Below the pieces are notes generated by a model, which was not told the origin of the DNA, did no database searches, and saw only the letters and a program-made list of their open reading frames with translations. The translations under genes and the position numbers were made by a program. A stretch of DNA of 64,000 bases, from contig JAFLKK010000002.1 of the NCBI GenBank assembly GCA_019163375.1, positions 1-64,000 of the forward strand, read 5' to 3'. How positions within the stretch are numbered: position 1 is the stretch's first letter; each line of letters starts with the position of its first letter. This DNA is from Paludibacter sp. GTDB lineage: Bacteria; Bacteroidota; Bacteroidia; Bacteroidales; Paludibacteraceae. Below are positions 19,909-29,733 of this stretch, one piece after another.

Positions 19909-21144
19909 TTATTTTTGTTTCAGATTGTTATAAATAGCATCCCGATTTTTAGTTCCCTGGTTGATGTCGGTACGATGATAATTGGTTGTCCATAATTGAA
20001 CTGCAGCATTCATAATGTCGCAGTTAAGCTTGTACCATGGAGTGGTGGAATGATTTGCCCCAAAAATATGTCCAAGCTCGTGGGCCAGCACTTTGGTATA
20101 TTGATAACTGCTGGTAGCTATCACGCCATAGGCATAGGCGTTGTTCTGTCGGTTAATGTTATAGGTATTTGTATAGGCTACGCCTGCTGCAGGGTCACTG
20201 CCCATGCCCAGAAAGCCCCATGCTAAGTTTCTAACAAAACAAAAAACATCTTTTCCACCGGTAGGATATTTGACAGGGTTATTTTCAATGTAGTCTATAA
20301 AATTATCGAGGTCAACCGTCGATTTTTCAGTGCTTTTGAAATTACAGGTTTGGGTTATAAACTTCAGTACAGGTGCATTTAGTTTGTCGTTTTTAAACAC
20401 ATCTGCAATTGATTTAACTGCATCTTCTTCGGCCCATACCAGTTCCCACGATATTGGCGGAAATTGTCCGTTTGTCACTTTATCGTTCATAAGCAGATAT
20501 ATTGTTACAGTTTTATTTCGCGTGTATGCTGTCAACGGTTCAGCCAGTGCATAATTTACTCTGGCCTGCTCTTTTAGTAAAGGTACATTATTTTCTACAT
20601 CACACTGCGTAAATGAAATACCTTGTTCTTTCAGACTGTTCTGATAGTTTTTTTGTGCCAACGAGATATTTATCCTCAGCGATTTGTTTTCTTGTACATT
20701 TTCTAACCCGGATATGATTGCTTTTGCAAACTGTCTATGGCTGTATTGTGCGGTTACTTCTGCCAGATTATCAGAATTAGCATAGGATACATACCCAAGT
20801 TCACTCCCTGTTTTTCCAACCCGTATGCTGACAAATTTATCGCACAATGTTGCCGAAATGGAATCGTTGCCAAATGCTTCGTATACTTCGACTGATTGAT
20901 CTGGTATAGCTAGTAAGGCATTGTTATTGACAGAGAATTTTGAAACAAGAATTTGATGCGTGCTATCCTTCAGGATAACAGATTTTCCATCCTTCAAAAG
21001 AGTAGCCACTTCACCGTATGTGAAGTTGTTCAGATCCAACACTTGCGCAGCCTCTGGAGCCACAGAAGTTTCACTCGTACATGCTGCAAATGCCAGTAGC
21101 AGTACGCATACTAAATTTTTAAAATAGAGTTTCATTTTTTTCAT
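19909..21144 (-). CDS. Metzincin-like zinc metalloprotease lipoprotein, 411 aa
   Basis: The N-terminus MKKMKLYFKNLVCVLLLAFA is followed by AC, a good lipobox (AFAAC), so it is probably an outer-membrane or surface lipoprotein. The C-terminal part has the long zinc motif HELGHIFGANH (His355, Glu356, His359, His365), the HExxHxxGxxH of metzincins, followed by CDIMN, which fits the Met-turn. Residues about 30-200 are an unrecognised prodomain-like region. Family knowledge: metzincins cleave extracellular proteins; the substrate here is unknown. Expression is likely driven by GTACC site 2 (21594-21650, minus strand) with a leader of about 440 bases. No T9SS C-terminal domain is seen. Confidence 0.85.
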   Translation of the reverse strand: MKKMKLYFKNLVCVLLLAFAACTSETSVAPEAAQVLDLNNFTYGEVATLLKDGKSVILKDSTHQILVSKFSVNNNALLAIPDQSVEVYEAFGNDSISATLCDKFVSIRVGKTGSELGYVSYANSDNLAEVTAQYSHRQFAKAIISGLENVQENKSLRINISLAQKNYQNSLKEQGISFTQCDVENNVPLLKEQARVNYALAEPLTAYTRNKTVTIYLLMNDKVTNGQFPPISWELVWAEEDAVKSIADVFKNDKLNAPVLKFITQTCNFKSTEKSTVDLDNFIDYIENNPVKYPTGGKDVFCFVRNLAWGFLGMGSDPAAGVAYTNTYNINRQNNAYAYGVIATSSYQYTKVLAHELGHIFGANHSTTPWYKLNCDIMNAAVQLWTTNYHRTDINQGTKNRDAIYNNLKQK

Positions 21145-22218
21145 AATTCATTTTGTTTATAATTGTTTTTATGTGAAACTTCCCTATGTGAATGTACCAA
21201 ACTGCTTGTCACAAAAACTAATTTTGAAGATATAAAAAATACTTTGTTATAATTACATTCAATCGAACCTACAACCCGAAACGGTATATCTATCCATACG
21301 CCATAACCCAATTTCAACTGATACTTCTTTGTATTTTGCTATAGTGCTTGAAATCTATAAGTAGTTGTGTTAATGTAAAATACCTACACTTATGTTTGTT
21401 TTATAAAGACTATTTCTCACTGTTTTCAACTTTTTGAGACCGTTTTTTTAATGAAAGCAAGTGCTTTTTATTGCAGTTGACAATATATAATAATCTTTAA
21501 GGTAAAGTTTTCTACAAGTCTCCAACAAAGCTCGTGATTTTGCCTTTGACGCAGCCAATGTTTCGTGCATATGGGGATATCTATAACAATATGCAAAATT
21601 ACAATATTAAGTGTATTTAACGATGTCTAAAAGAGGTACAATGAAGGTACGTCTGCTGTAACATCCTATTAATACTACCCGCAAAACATTTATTCATTAC
21701 CTATCCTATCGTTCGCTTAATGAAACTCAGCTTAAAACAATGATATTGGACTTCGCATCTTTAGTGCTTCATTTGAACGAATACGAACTATGATCTTTGC
21801 ACGCAATCTTAATGTACCGCAATGGGATGATACAATCGCAACGTCGAAACCTACTCAGATATCGATCATATTAAAATAATCGATGTCTGAGCCAACTTCG
21901 TAATCTGTGCGGGGTAACTATGACTTAACCAATAAGTACAAGTCATCAAGTATTAATTTGCCTAATTGTCAAAACCTTTGTTTTGTTATAACTCAAATTG
22001 ACTGCTTTTGGATAGTAGACTACCAAGCCTAGTAGCTGTTAACTACCCGTGCGAATGTGGACATTTATTTGCGAATAACTGCTGACAGAGCGCGAGAGTT
22101 TAAGTAAATCGAATATAATAGAACGGTAACTGTCAACATTCAAACAAGTAGTAACTATAAGTATAATCAGTTGTAACTAACAAAAAGAATCTACTACTGA
22201 GTTTTACTCATAATGCAA
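21145..22218. other. Long intergenic region with promoter site 2
   Basis: 1074 bases between two minus-strand genes. The only recognised element is the promoter at 21594-21650. No ORF of note; 21651-22218 shows nothing I can interpret. Confidence 0.6.
21594..21650 (-). promoter_or_regulatory. GTACC direct-repeat promoter, site 2
   Basis: On the minus strand GTACCT-TCATT-GTACCT runs from 21650 to 21634, and -7 box TAATTTTG from 21601 to 21594, 49 bases from first G to first T. It points toward the metalloprotease gene starting at 21144. Confidence 0.8.
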
Positions 22219-24543
22219 TTAATCCTTGACACACCTAATATAAAGCCCACTGTTCTTAGAATCTGTGTCTGTAATTAAATAAGGAAGATTGTAGTATATG
22301 ATTCTAAAAATTGCTCCGGCTTTGTTTGCATCTGACGTCCACCACTTTGTGCAGGTATTGTCATCTTTATAATACTCTCCGCTCGATTTCCGCACTACGT
22401 AAGGAAGTGCTGAAAAACCACTTCTGTTATTTAAGAGTAAACTAAATCCCGGATTGCCAGAGGAGGGGCTTGTAGATTCAGGCACTCTCCAATCGGTATT
22501 TGCTGCCATTGATTGCGCTAATTTGTTGTCAGAAGATGGGTTACTTGTGTCTATAATAGTGCTACCATCATAGTTATAGCCATTGATTACCAGATATTCT
22601 TTAAGAATATTCCAATCTTTTGCAGAAGGAACGTGCCAACCCTTCGGTGCTAATCCCGCAGAGCTATTTACGGCATGCCAGTTGTAAAGCTTACCACGTT
22701 TTTTGTTAATCGCATCATTTTCATAGTAATCGCAATAAGCACCTGAAGATATATTACTCCATTTTTTATCGTCAACTATCTTGCTAATATTACTTCCGTT
22801 GCGATACCTTGTAGTACGTAAATTTTCGACCATCCAGACTTGCGTGCCAATTTTGATAGTCTTGTAAATATTTCCGTCAACATCTTTAAGTCGTAACATA
22901 AAAGTTTTTTCTTCGCTATATACCACCCCTGCATCATTGATAGCATACACGCGTATGTAGTACTTCACACCTGCCTCAAGTTTTGAAATCTCAATTTTGA
23001 ATTCACCCGTTTTTTTAGTTGAAATATTTTTGTACGCAAATGGATCTTGTTGTACTGTATCGTCGACTGGAGTAGGTGAGGTGCTGCAGATGGCATAAGT
23101 ACTAATCGACTCTCCGTCTTGATTTCCGCTGACATTGAACGTACATGTGATTTTTAAGTTGCTTTCGTCAATTACACTCAAAAATTGTTTACTTATAACG
23201 GGTAACTTGTCCTTTATGCACCGAATATATCGGCTAGACTGGAGATTAGAACAGCCAATAATCAGATTAGCAGAGTCAGCGACCAAGGATACGCAACCGT
23301 ATTGCGTATTAATATCAATAAAATTATTATAACAAGGATCCTTGGTCCACCAGGTTGTGCTATTATATCTGTCAAGATACATATTCCCATCGAACCAGCC
23401 ACCCGGAAGTGCATTGAAACCACTTTTATTATTTAAGCTTAAATCATTGCCAACAGCCCCAATGATACGTGAAACACTCCAACCTGAATTGGCGGCTAAT
23501 GATTTTGCAATTTTATTTCCTGAAATACTATTGTCGTAATTATATCTGTTCGACATTAGATAGGTATTAAGAGTCTCCCATTCCTGAATTGTTGGAATAT
23601 GCCAACCTTTCGGTGCCAAACCTCTTGTGTCTTTAACTGCTTCAAAATTATACATATATCCGATTTCACCTATTGAATTAGCATCTTTATTCGGTGCCTT
23701 ATAATCATAATATGTCTTGCCTTTTATTTTATGTTTTATCTCGTCTCCATTTCTGTATTTAGTGACATTAAGATTCTTAGCCATCCATGTTTGAGTTCCT
23801 ATCACTACGGCATCATACTTGTCCGCAGGTGCCACTTTCGACATGGTTGTGTGGGACTCTATATCTTCTGTTATGTCAAAAACAATTGTTTTGTCACTAG
23901 TTGGAATATCCGTTTGAACGCTAGTATTTGTACCAGAAATTCCATTGTAAATCAAGACATCGCCCGCGCTGTAATTAAATGATACCAGATTGGATTCATT
24001 ACTGCTAGTGTATTGTGCTGGTACCGCACCAAGAAAAGCCATGCTGGGAATGCTAGATGCATTTATATTGCTAATAATTTTGCTTGTGTATTTGTAATCG
24101 GTACCACTTACAGAAACAATGTAAAACCCTATTGGCAATGATAGCTGAAAAGAATTGTTGCCTTGCTCCAGATTTTTAGTTTCAGTTATCACTTTACTTC
24201 CATTATCTCTGAATACGCTTATTAGTGCTTTACCCGTCTGAACAGCATAGAAAGTAATTGTATTTTCACCCGACATTGAATTTCTGAAAACCTTCAATTC
24301 GTTCCTTGATCCGTTCACCCGATTACTTGGATTTGAACTATCAATGAGATTTAATATAGTACCCGCTGGAATATTAACTTCAGTGCCTTGCGTTATATTA
24401 CTAACAATCACTTTGTTTAAAGTTGATTGCTCATCTGAAAATCGAAATTTAATTTTGTAATCTATAGCAAAAATAGAATGTGCAAACGCCGAGAATAATA
24501 GAAATAACACTGTAAGTTTAATCGATAGTAAATTTTTTTTCAT
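22219..24543 (-). CDS. Exported protein with two FISUMP domains, 774 aa
   Basis: A signal peptide (first 26 residues, ending HSIFA) precedes a beta-rich N-terminal part (to about 235). FISUMP domain 1 spans about 245-455: IGTQTWMAKNLNVTKYRNGD, GYMYNFEAV, GLAPKGWHIPT, SGFNALPGGW, WWTKD, SRYIRCIKD. A fibronectin-III-like linker (about 460-560: VKYYIRVYAINDAGVVYSEE) leads to FISUMP domain 2 (about 565-774: IGTQVWMVENLRTTRYRNGS, GKLYNWHAV, GLAPKGWHVPS, SGFSALP, WWTSD, LYIRCVKD). These domains are typical of Fibrobacter and Bacteroidota surface proteins with lectin-like folds. It may be a ligand-binding surface protein. The nearest promoter found on its strand is GTACC site 3, about 1.2 kb upstream. 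Confidence 0.88.
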   Translation of the reverse strand: MKKNLLSIKLTVLFLLFSAFAHSIFAIDYKIKFRFSDEQSTLNKVIVSNITQGTEVNIPAGTILNLIDSSNPSNRVNGSRNELKVFRNSMSGENTITFYAVQTGKALISVFRDNGSKVITETKNLEQGNNSFQLSLPIGFYIVSVSGTDYKYTSKIISNINASSIPSMAFLGAVPAQYTSSNESNLVSFNYSAGDVLIYNGISGTNTSVQTDIPTSDKTIVFDITEDIESHTTMSKVAPADKYDAVVIGTQTWMAKNLNVTKYRNGDEIKHKIKGKTYYDYKAPNKDANSIGEIGYMYNFEAVKDTRGLAPKGWHIPTIQEWETLNTYLMSNRYNYDNSISGNKIAKSLAANSGWSVSRIIGAVGNDLSLNNKSGFNALPGGWFDGNMYLDRYNSTTWWTKDPCYNNFIDINTQYGCVSLVADSANLIIGCSNLQSSRYIRCIKDKLPVISKQFLSVIDESNLKITCTFNVSGNQDGESISTYAICSTSPTPVDDTVQQDPFAYKNISTKKTGEFKIEISKLEAGVKYYIRVYAINDAGVVYSEEKTFMLRLKDVDGNIYKTIKIGTQVWMVENLRTTRYRNGSNISKIVDDKKWSNISSGAYCDYYENDAINKKRGKLYNWHAVNSSAGLAPKGWHVPSAKDWNILKEYLVINGYNYDGSTIIDTSNPSSDNKLAQSMAANTDWRVPESTSPSSGNPGFSLLLNNRSGFSALPYVVRKSSGEYYKDDNTCTKWWTSDANKAGAIFRIIYYNLPYLITDTDSKNSGLYIRCVKD

Positions 24544-25744
24544 GAAATCGTTTAATTGTGAGTATAAAAAGTTAAATAAATGAAATTGTATTGATAAGGA
24601 AATGATTAAAATGAGGCTGTACCTGAATAAAAGATTGGTATGTCATCGCTCATTTGCATTTTATTTTTCTTGTTTGACCAGTTCTGATCTAACTCAACTC
24701 CTCGGGAATTAAACCCAAGAAAAGATAACGCGAGGATAACGCAACATGTGTTTTTTTTATTGTTATGTTTGATGCTCTGTGTTTTCTCTGATGTACAACA
24801 GGCCAAAATCTTTTGTCTTGACTTAATGTATTGAAAGTTTTTGCAATAGAGTGGTTTGTTAATGTGAATGACTTTGAAAAGATATTGTATCCTATGTTTG
24901 TTGGCATGTCATCTAATTGTTGTCTTTGGTCTGGAGTAACAATCCTATATACAGACTTGTGAAGTATAATAGTGATGTCTGCTGATATGACAACATAATT
25001 ATGAGTAATAATTCTAGTTTTTAGTTTGTTGGTAAATTTTAACAAGCCATCAGTATTGACATTTTCTCTATGTTTTTACGCTTTACAATAATAGAAATGA
25101 ATATACAAAACATATCACGTCTAGAGATAAATCCATTCGAAATTCATAAATTACATTCAAAACCACTATTATTTGTGTTCATAAAAATAAATTAAGTCGA
25201 TAAATAATCTATACCGATGTATATGATCGGGTGATTGTTATAACTGTAATATATATATTGGGCATTGCTTCAAATACAATCATAATTAGAGAATATGTGA
25301 CATTAAATTCTATTTTTAATAATATGGAACGATTGACGCTTAAAGAATGGAAATGTAAAATATGATGAATAATAGATAGTCTGTTGTTTTATGCGTCTTT
25401 CATGGTAATAACCATTTTAGATACTAACGATCTAGCGTAGTGAATAAAAATACCTGGTAATAAAGATATTTAAAAGCTAGATGAAACTGTGATTTTAGAT
25501 TTAAATAACGATGCTTCAATATGACTTTTTTTGAAAATATGATTGAATTATCTTTTTTTATAATGAAGCTATGATGTTTAAAGAGTTGGTTAAATTGTCT
25601 TGGCCCGAAAATTACTTCACGAATCGTCCTAACTAAGCTCCTAACGTATACGATCGCCTGCACCCGTAAACAATTTTGCTCAAATACGGCATCGCCTTAA
25701 TTGTTGATCGAGTTGAAGAATTTAATTGAAAACGTAATAATTTG

Positions 25745-25801
25745 CAAAGATACAACAGATTATATTAAATGGATAACTGTATCCAGGTACATTTAGGGTA
25801 C
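25745..25801 (-). promoter_or_regulatory. GTACC direct-repeat promoter, site 3
   Basis: Minus strand: GTACCC-TAAAT-GTACCT from 25801 to 25785, -7 box TATCTTTG from 25752 to 25745, spacing 49. Transcription would run toward 24543, but the first solid gene is about 1.2 kb away, so a leader RNA, small gene or decayed gene may lie between. Confidence 0.75.
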
Positions 25802-26645
25802 TTTCCAGAGTAGAACTTCATTACTCATGTTTTTTATGAAGCTATCCTTTTTTTGGATAGGCCATAATGAATTTGAACTAAAAGTAGCTGAAGTGCGAAT
25901 CTCATATGACGATACCGAATATTAAATGTTGATAGATATTCTTAGCTGAATTCTTAAAATTTGAGGAGGTTGATAAAATAAACAATATACACTGTTTTTT
26001 TATGGGTGTTTTTGAGTTTTTTGAAAGTGGCTAGCGCTTAGGTGAGTTTTATAGACGAATTAATACAAAAGATGATCACCTGATAGATTCTAGACTAGTT
26101 CGGATGATGTGAAAATTCCAGCAAACCACATACAGCTTGTAATTTACATCCTTGTAAATGTAACTTCAGACGAGTGCAATTTGCATTTGACAAAACTTGC
26201 TCTTAATGGACGTGATAATTTTTCATTTCCCGAAGGAATACTGTCATATATAGACGCTACGCTCCGTGTTTAAAAGAAGTACTTGTAGTGAAGTCGTCAA
26301 TAATATGATGTCTTTTTAATTCATACTTAGTGTTCCCTAGTTGAATCTGCACTCGAAACTGTGATAGCGGTGGACGGGGGTACTGAATTTGATTAGGAAT
26401 GTTACTTTTTTATGCCTTAAGGGCATCGCCATTTTGCGATCCGACTCTTAGATATTTAAATAATCTGTTTGATAAACTATTACCATATTATAATTATTTT
26501 TTTTTGGATATAAACCCTTTGACTGAAATAGGTATTTGATTCATGGTTTTTAACTCATTGGTTTGGTAGCCAGTTGTGTATCGCTCTGCTCTAGCAGCTA
26601 ACTCGTCAGTGCAAAAAGTTTGTTTAGTAAAATGAATTTAAGGAC

Positions 26646-26702
26646 GTACCCTTAATGTACCTCAGTAAAAAATGGAACTATAATTTCAAGCATGTATATT
26701 TG
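26646..26702 (+). promoter_or_regulatory. GTACC direct-repeat promoter, site 4
   Basis: GTACCC-TTAAT-GTACCT at 26646-26662, -7 box TATATTTG at 26695-26702, spacing 49. It faces the small exported ORF at 26929 and the S74 adhesin at 27289. Confidence 0.8.
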
Positions 26703-26817
26703 TGGTTCAAACTTTTGAATTAATAAATTGAGAAGAAACGAAAGCTAAACTTATGAAATTCAAAGAGTAGATGTTTGTTTATTTACAATGTGATTTTGTG
26801 AAAAATCACTTCCTTTA

Positions 26818-26852
26818 ATCGGTTCTTGAGATTAGAGGTCTCAGGAACCGAT
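26818..26852 (+). promoter_or_regulatory. Leader hairpin downstream of site 4
   Basis: A 13-bp stem (ATCGGTTCtTGAG with CTCAGGAACCGAT, one G-U pair) around a 9-base loop, in the 5' leader 77 bases before ATG 26929. No clean T-run follows, so it may be a stability or translation element rather than a terminator. Confidence 0.5.
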
Positions 26853-26928
26853 ATTTCCAAAATCTCAGAGTAGAATATGTTTTTACATATTAATTTAGTA
26901 TTTACTTTTATTTGTTGATATATTTTCG

Positions 26929-27165
26929 ATGTATAAAATAATGAACCGAATAAGTTTGGTTTTGATTTTACTACTTTCTATTAGTCTCTATTCGGTGCCC
27001 CAAGTTGGTAAATATATTCATGGCAATTTAAAAGGTAATCTTCGTTTTGAAAATGTGGTGACTAAAGGTTTTGGTGTTGGTTTTTTCGGTATGATGGCTG
27101 TGTCTATAAAAAGTGAAGAGTTTACGATTACTACTCCTGCAGATATTTATCTGGCTATCTATTGA
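26929..27165 (+). CDS. Small exported protein, unknown, 78 aa
   Basis: Starts MYKIMNRISLVLILLLSISL; an inner ATG at 26941 gives a tighter signal peptide. After the hydrophobic stretch come about 50 residues rich in Gly, Phe and Val (GKYIHGNLKGNLRFENV, GFGVGFFGMM) without known motifs. Position supports it: it is the first ORF after promoter site 4 and 123 bases ahead of the S74 adhesin. It could be a real small envelope protein or the N-terminal stub of a decayed one. Confidence 0.5.
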   Translation: MYKIMNRISLVLILLLSISLYSVPQVGKYIHGNLKGNLRFENVVTKGFGVGFFGMMAVSIKSEEFTITTPADIYLAIY

Positions 27166-27288
27166 CTTTAGTATAGCCAAATTATCATAAACGAGTACGT
27201 TGATTTTATTATTTGTGGAATAGTAAGGGATGTTAACTCCGTGTTAAATATTAACTCCGGTGGAAATAAGTTTTTCTAAACGAATATA

Positions 27289-28689
27289 ATGCGAATGACT
27301 AAATCTCAAGAGATGAAAATGACGGATAAAGTGGTTCTGATTGTATTGTTGCTAATGCTAATTACTATAAATAGTTATGCACAACAAGAATTGAAATCTA
27401 AGAATTCTGATGTGTTCATTGTCATTGATCCAGAAACATCTGACCGAATGATGTTATTGCCCAAAGTTGCACTTAAAAGTAGTTTAGATCAGCAGACTAT
27501 CAGTACCGGTAAAGGTTTACAAGTGTATAATACTTCTATTATACTCGGACGTGATGGAATAGAACCTGGTTATTATTTATGGAATGGTACACGATGGGTG
27601 AGATTGCCTTATCAACCGGAACATTTGAATCTCCTGCTCGATGCTAATAGAGAAAATCCAAACTTGTGTGTCAGTAAATCCTCAATAAACTCAACTCATG
27701 GTGATGACGGTAGTACAGCGTATGGTGTTAATGCATTGAGACGATCTGCTTTTGGTTCACCTAATACAGCTTTAGGATACAGTGCTTTGTCAGACCTTAT
27801 TACCGGTTCTCAGAATACCGCTATTGGATATTGTGCGCTAAGAACGACAGCTACAGGGTCACAAAATGTAGGGGTAGGTCAGGGTGTAATGTTTAATAAT
27901 ACATCTGGATCTCGCAATACATCTATTGGATACAATGCTTTATTTGGTAATAGTGTTGGTGAAAACAATACCGCCGTAGGACATGCTGCTCTTACAGCTA
28001 ATACCATTGGAGTAAATAATACTGCAGTGGGTCATGCTGCTTTACAAAATTCTACAGGAGCCAATAATACCGCTTTGGGACAGAATGCTGATATCGACAA
28101 ATTGATAGGCAACAATTGTATTGCAATTGGTTGTGACGCTACTACAGGAAGCAATTCCAATTCTGTACAGATAGGAAACAAATATGTAGCCAATATCGGT
28201 GGCCAATTAGCCTGGTCGGTTCGGTCTGATAAAAGAATAAAGAATGATATAAAGGAAAATGTTCCTGGTTTGAATTTCATTTTGAAGTTAAGGCCAATCA
28301 GCTTTGTGTATAATTTTGACATGCAGGACAGCATAAACGGTGCATCTTCCGCAACAACTGTGGAAGAAATGATAAGCCGCAAAAAGGCAGAAGCAACCGT
28401 ACATACTGGTTTTGCTGCACAAGAGGTTGAAAAAGTTTTAACGAATATAGATTATGAATTTGATGGGTTAGTTAAGCCTCAAACTTCGACCGATTTATAT
28501 TCATTGTCTTATGAACTGTTTGTTGTCCCATTAGTAAAAGCGGTTCAAGAGCAACAATCTGTCATTCAAAAACAAGAAATGAGTGTCAATATGATGAAAA
28601 AACAAATTAAATTTCAACAACAAGAGATTGATGAATTGCGAAAAGTGGTTAATCAGCTACTAGAGAAGAACGAAGTATCTATTAAGTAG
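27289..28689 (+). CDS. Exported YadA-head-like adhesin with C-terminal S74 chaperone, 466 aa
   Basis: The signal segment MKMTDKVVLIVLLLMLITIN starts at inner Met9 (27313); the first ATG adds eight polar residues, so the real start is uncertain. The shared N-terminal module is divergent (IDPETSDRMMLLPKVALK, then YYLWNGTRWVRL). Residues about 140-300 hold some eight NTAVGHAAL-type head repeats. The S74 dyad is Ser313 and Lys318 in SDKRIKNDI, followed by FAAQEVEKVL. The C-terminus is a Gln-rich coiled coil. It is a shorter relative of the gene at 5329, with the same domain order and fewer head repeats. I infer a trimeric self-processing surface fibre under GTACC site 4. Confidence 0.88.
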   Translation: MRMTKSQEMKMTDKVVLIVLLLMLITINSYAQQELKSKNSDVFIVIDPETSDRMMLLPKVALKSSLDQQTISTGKGLQVYNTSIILGRDGIEPGYYLWNGTRWVRLPYQPEHLNLLLDANRENPNLCVSKSSINSTHGDDGSTAYGVNALRRSAFGSPNTALGYSALSDLITGSQNTAIGYCALRTTATGSQNVGVGQGVMFNNTSGSRNTSIGYNALFGNSVGENNTAVGHAALTANTIGVNNTAVGHAALQNSTGANNTALGQNADIDKLIGNNCIAIGCDATTGSNSNSVQIGNKYVANIGGQLAWSVRSDKRIKNDIKENVPGLNFILKLRPISFVYNFDMQDSINGASSATTVEEMISRKKAEATVHTGFAAQEVEKVLTNIDYEFDGLVKPQTSTDLYSLSYELFVVPLVKAVQEQQSVIQKQEMSVNMMKKQIKFQQQEIDELRKVVNQLLEKNEVSIK

Positions 28690-29093
28690 TAGAAGATAGA
28701 TATGCTTAACTTGAAATCTGGGAGTCAAATGGGTGGATGAGTTAAATGGAAAGTTGATTGAATCGAAATAAAAGCTGTTGATAGGCGATAAATGGATCCG
28801 ACTTGAGATTCAAACATAAGAGGGTGTTTGAGTTCAGAATGGCATTCAATTGGATACGTCGATTTTCAATTGATATTTAAGTCTTTCAGATATATAAAAC
28901 TATGTTTTAGATATCTGACGAGCTTATATCGAACTTGCGTTTAAATAAGACGTGGTGTGTGAAAATGAATTGAACAGATTCTAAATATGGAGTAAAGAGG
29001 AACTACCGAATTTAAAAGATGTTGTTGAAAACGACACATTAAATAATGAACGAATAGAAATATTAATAAATAAAATAGGAATATAACAAAAAA
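28690..29093. other. Intergenic gap, nothing recognised
   Basis: 404 bases without a convincing ORF, hairpin or GTACC motif. The last 40 bases before ATG 29094 are A-rich, as is usual for Bacteroidota translation starts. Confidence 0.6.
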
Positions 29094-29633
29094 ATGAACA
29101 AGATGAAAAAGTTGATGCTACTTCTATTAATTATGGTTTCTACCAATGTATTTGGACAAAAAATGACGTATGTATATACTGATAGTATACTGCTATCAAT
29201 TCCAGAATATGTCAAAAAAGCCACAACACTGGATAGTCTGAAGCAAAGTTATCAAAAAGAACTCGAACAAACTAAAGCAGTACTTCAAGATTACTACAAC
29301 AAATTGGTCATAGTTTACAAACCAACGGAAAAAGAGACTTTGGCTCAATTAAAGAAACGTATGACTCCTGTTGATACTGTAAGTTTGGCTAAGTTGCAAG
29401 AAGAAAATATAATGTTGCAGACTAAGACTAAAGATGTTGAGGCTCGTATCAATGCACGCTATGCACAAGATATACAGCCGGTATTGGATAAAGTCAAAAA
29501 GGTACTTTCTGGATATGCAGTTAAAAATAATATTCCAGTGATCTACAGTATGGAGCAGATTACACCAACCCTGGTCTATATTGATAAGAGAAATGACATA
29601 ACAAAAGCTATAATTGATTTATTAAAAAAATAA
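29094..29633 (+). CDS. OmpH/Skp-like periplasmic chaperone, 179 aa
   Basis: A signal peptide (MNKMKKLMLLLLIMVSTNVF, cut after GQ) is followed by a first strand (YVYTDSILLSIPEY). A long charged helical region (about 45-130: SLKQSYQKELEQTKAVLQDY, KDVEARINARYAQDIQPVL) and the typical tail (VKNNIPVIYSMEQITPTLVY, then IDKRNDITKAIIDLL) come next. Length and layout fit Skp/OmpH, a trimeric holdase that escorts outer-membrane proteins. Here it stands alone, just upstream of the CHU_C/PorP/OmpA locus rather than beside bamA, so it may be a dedicated copy for these envelope proteins (inference). Confidence 0.85.
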   Translation: MNKMKKLMLLLLIMVSTNVFGQKMTYVYTDSILLSIPEYVKKATTLDSLKQSYQKELEQTKAVLQDYYNKLVIVYKPTEKETLAQLKKRMTPVDTVSLAKLQEENIMLQTKTKDVEARINARYAQDIQPVLDKVKKVLSGYAVKNNIPVIYSMEQITPTLVYIDKRNDITKAIIDLLKK

Positions 29634-29733
29634 ATAGTTGTAGTTATTTGAATTAATAAATACTCTAGCTTGTAGCAAGATCGTGATTTATGTATAAGGT
29701 AAGAAGAAAAATAATCAGCAACAAAGAAAAATT

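Larger units (their letters stand above)
24544..26928. other. 2.4-kb intergenic region with divergent GTACC promoters
   Basis: Sites 3 (minus) and 4 (plus) lie here. Between 24606 and 25070 the minus strand holds frames of up to 118 codons that start only with TTG and resemble nothing I know. The segment 25802-26640 shows no gene. A hairpin at 26818-26852 lies in the leader of site 4. Confidence 0.55.

Noticed and set aside
24606-25058. Overlapping minus-strand frames (118 and 66 codons) behind promoter site 3
   Set aside because: The longer frame lacks a usable ATG, directly follows a stop, and shows no known motif; such lengths are expected by chance in DNA this AT-rich.
25424-25663. 79-codon minus-strand frame close to promoter site 3
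   Set aside because: Composition is basic and irregular, without signal peptide or family motif; kept only as part of the unexplained leader.
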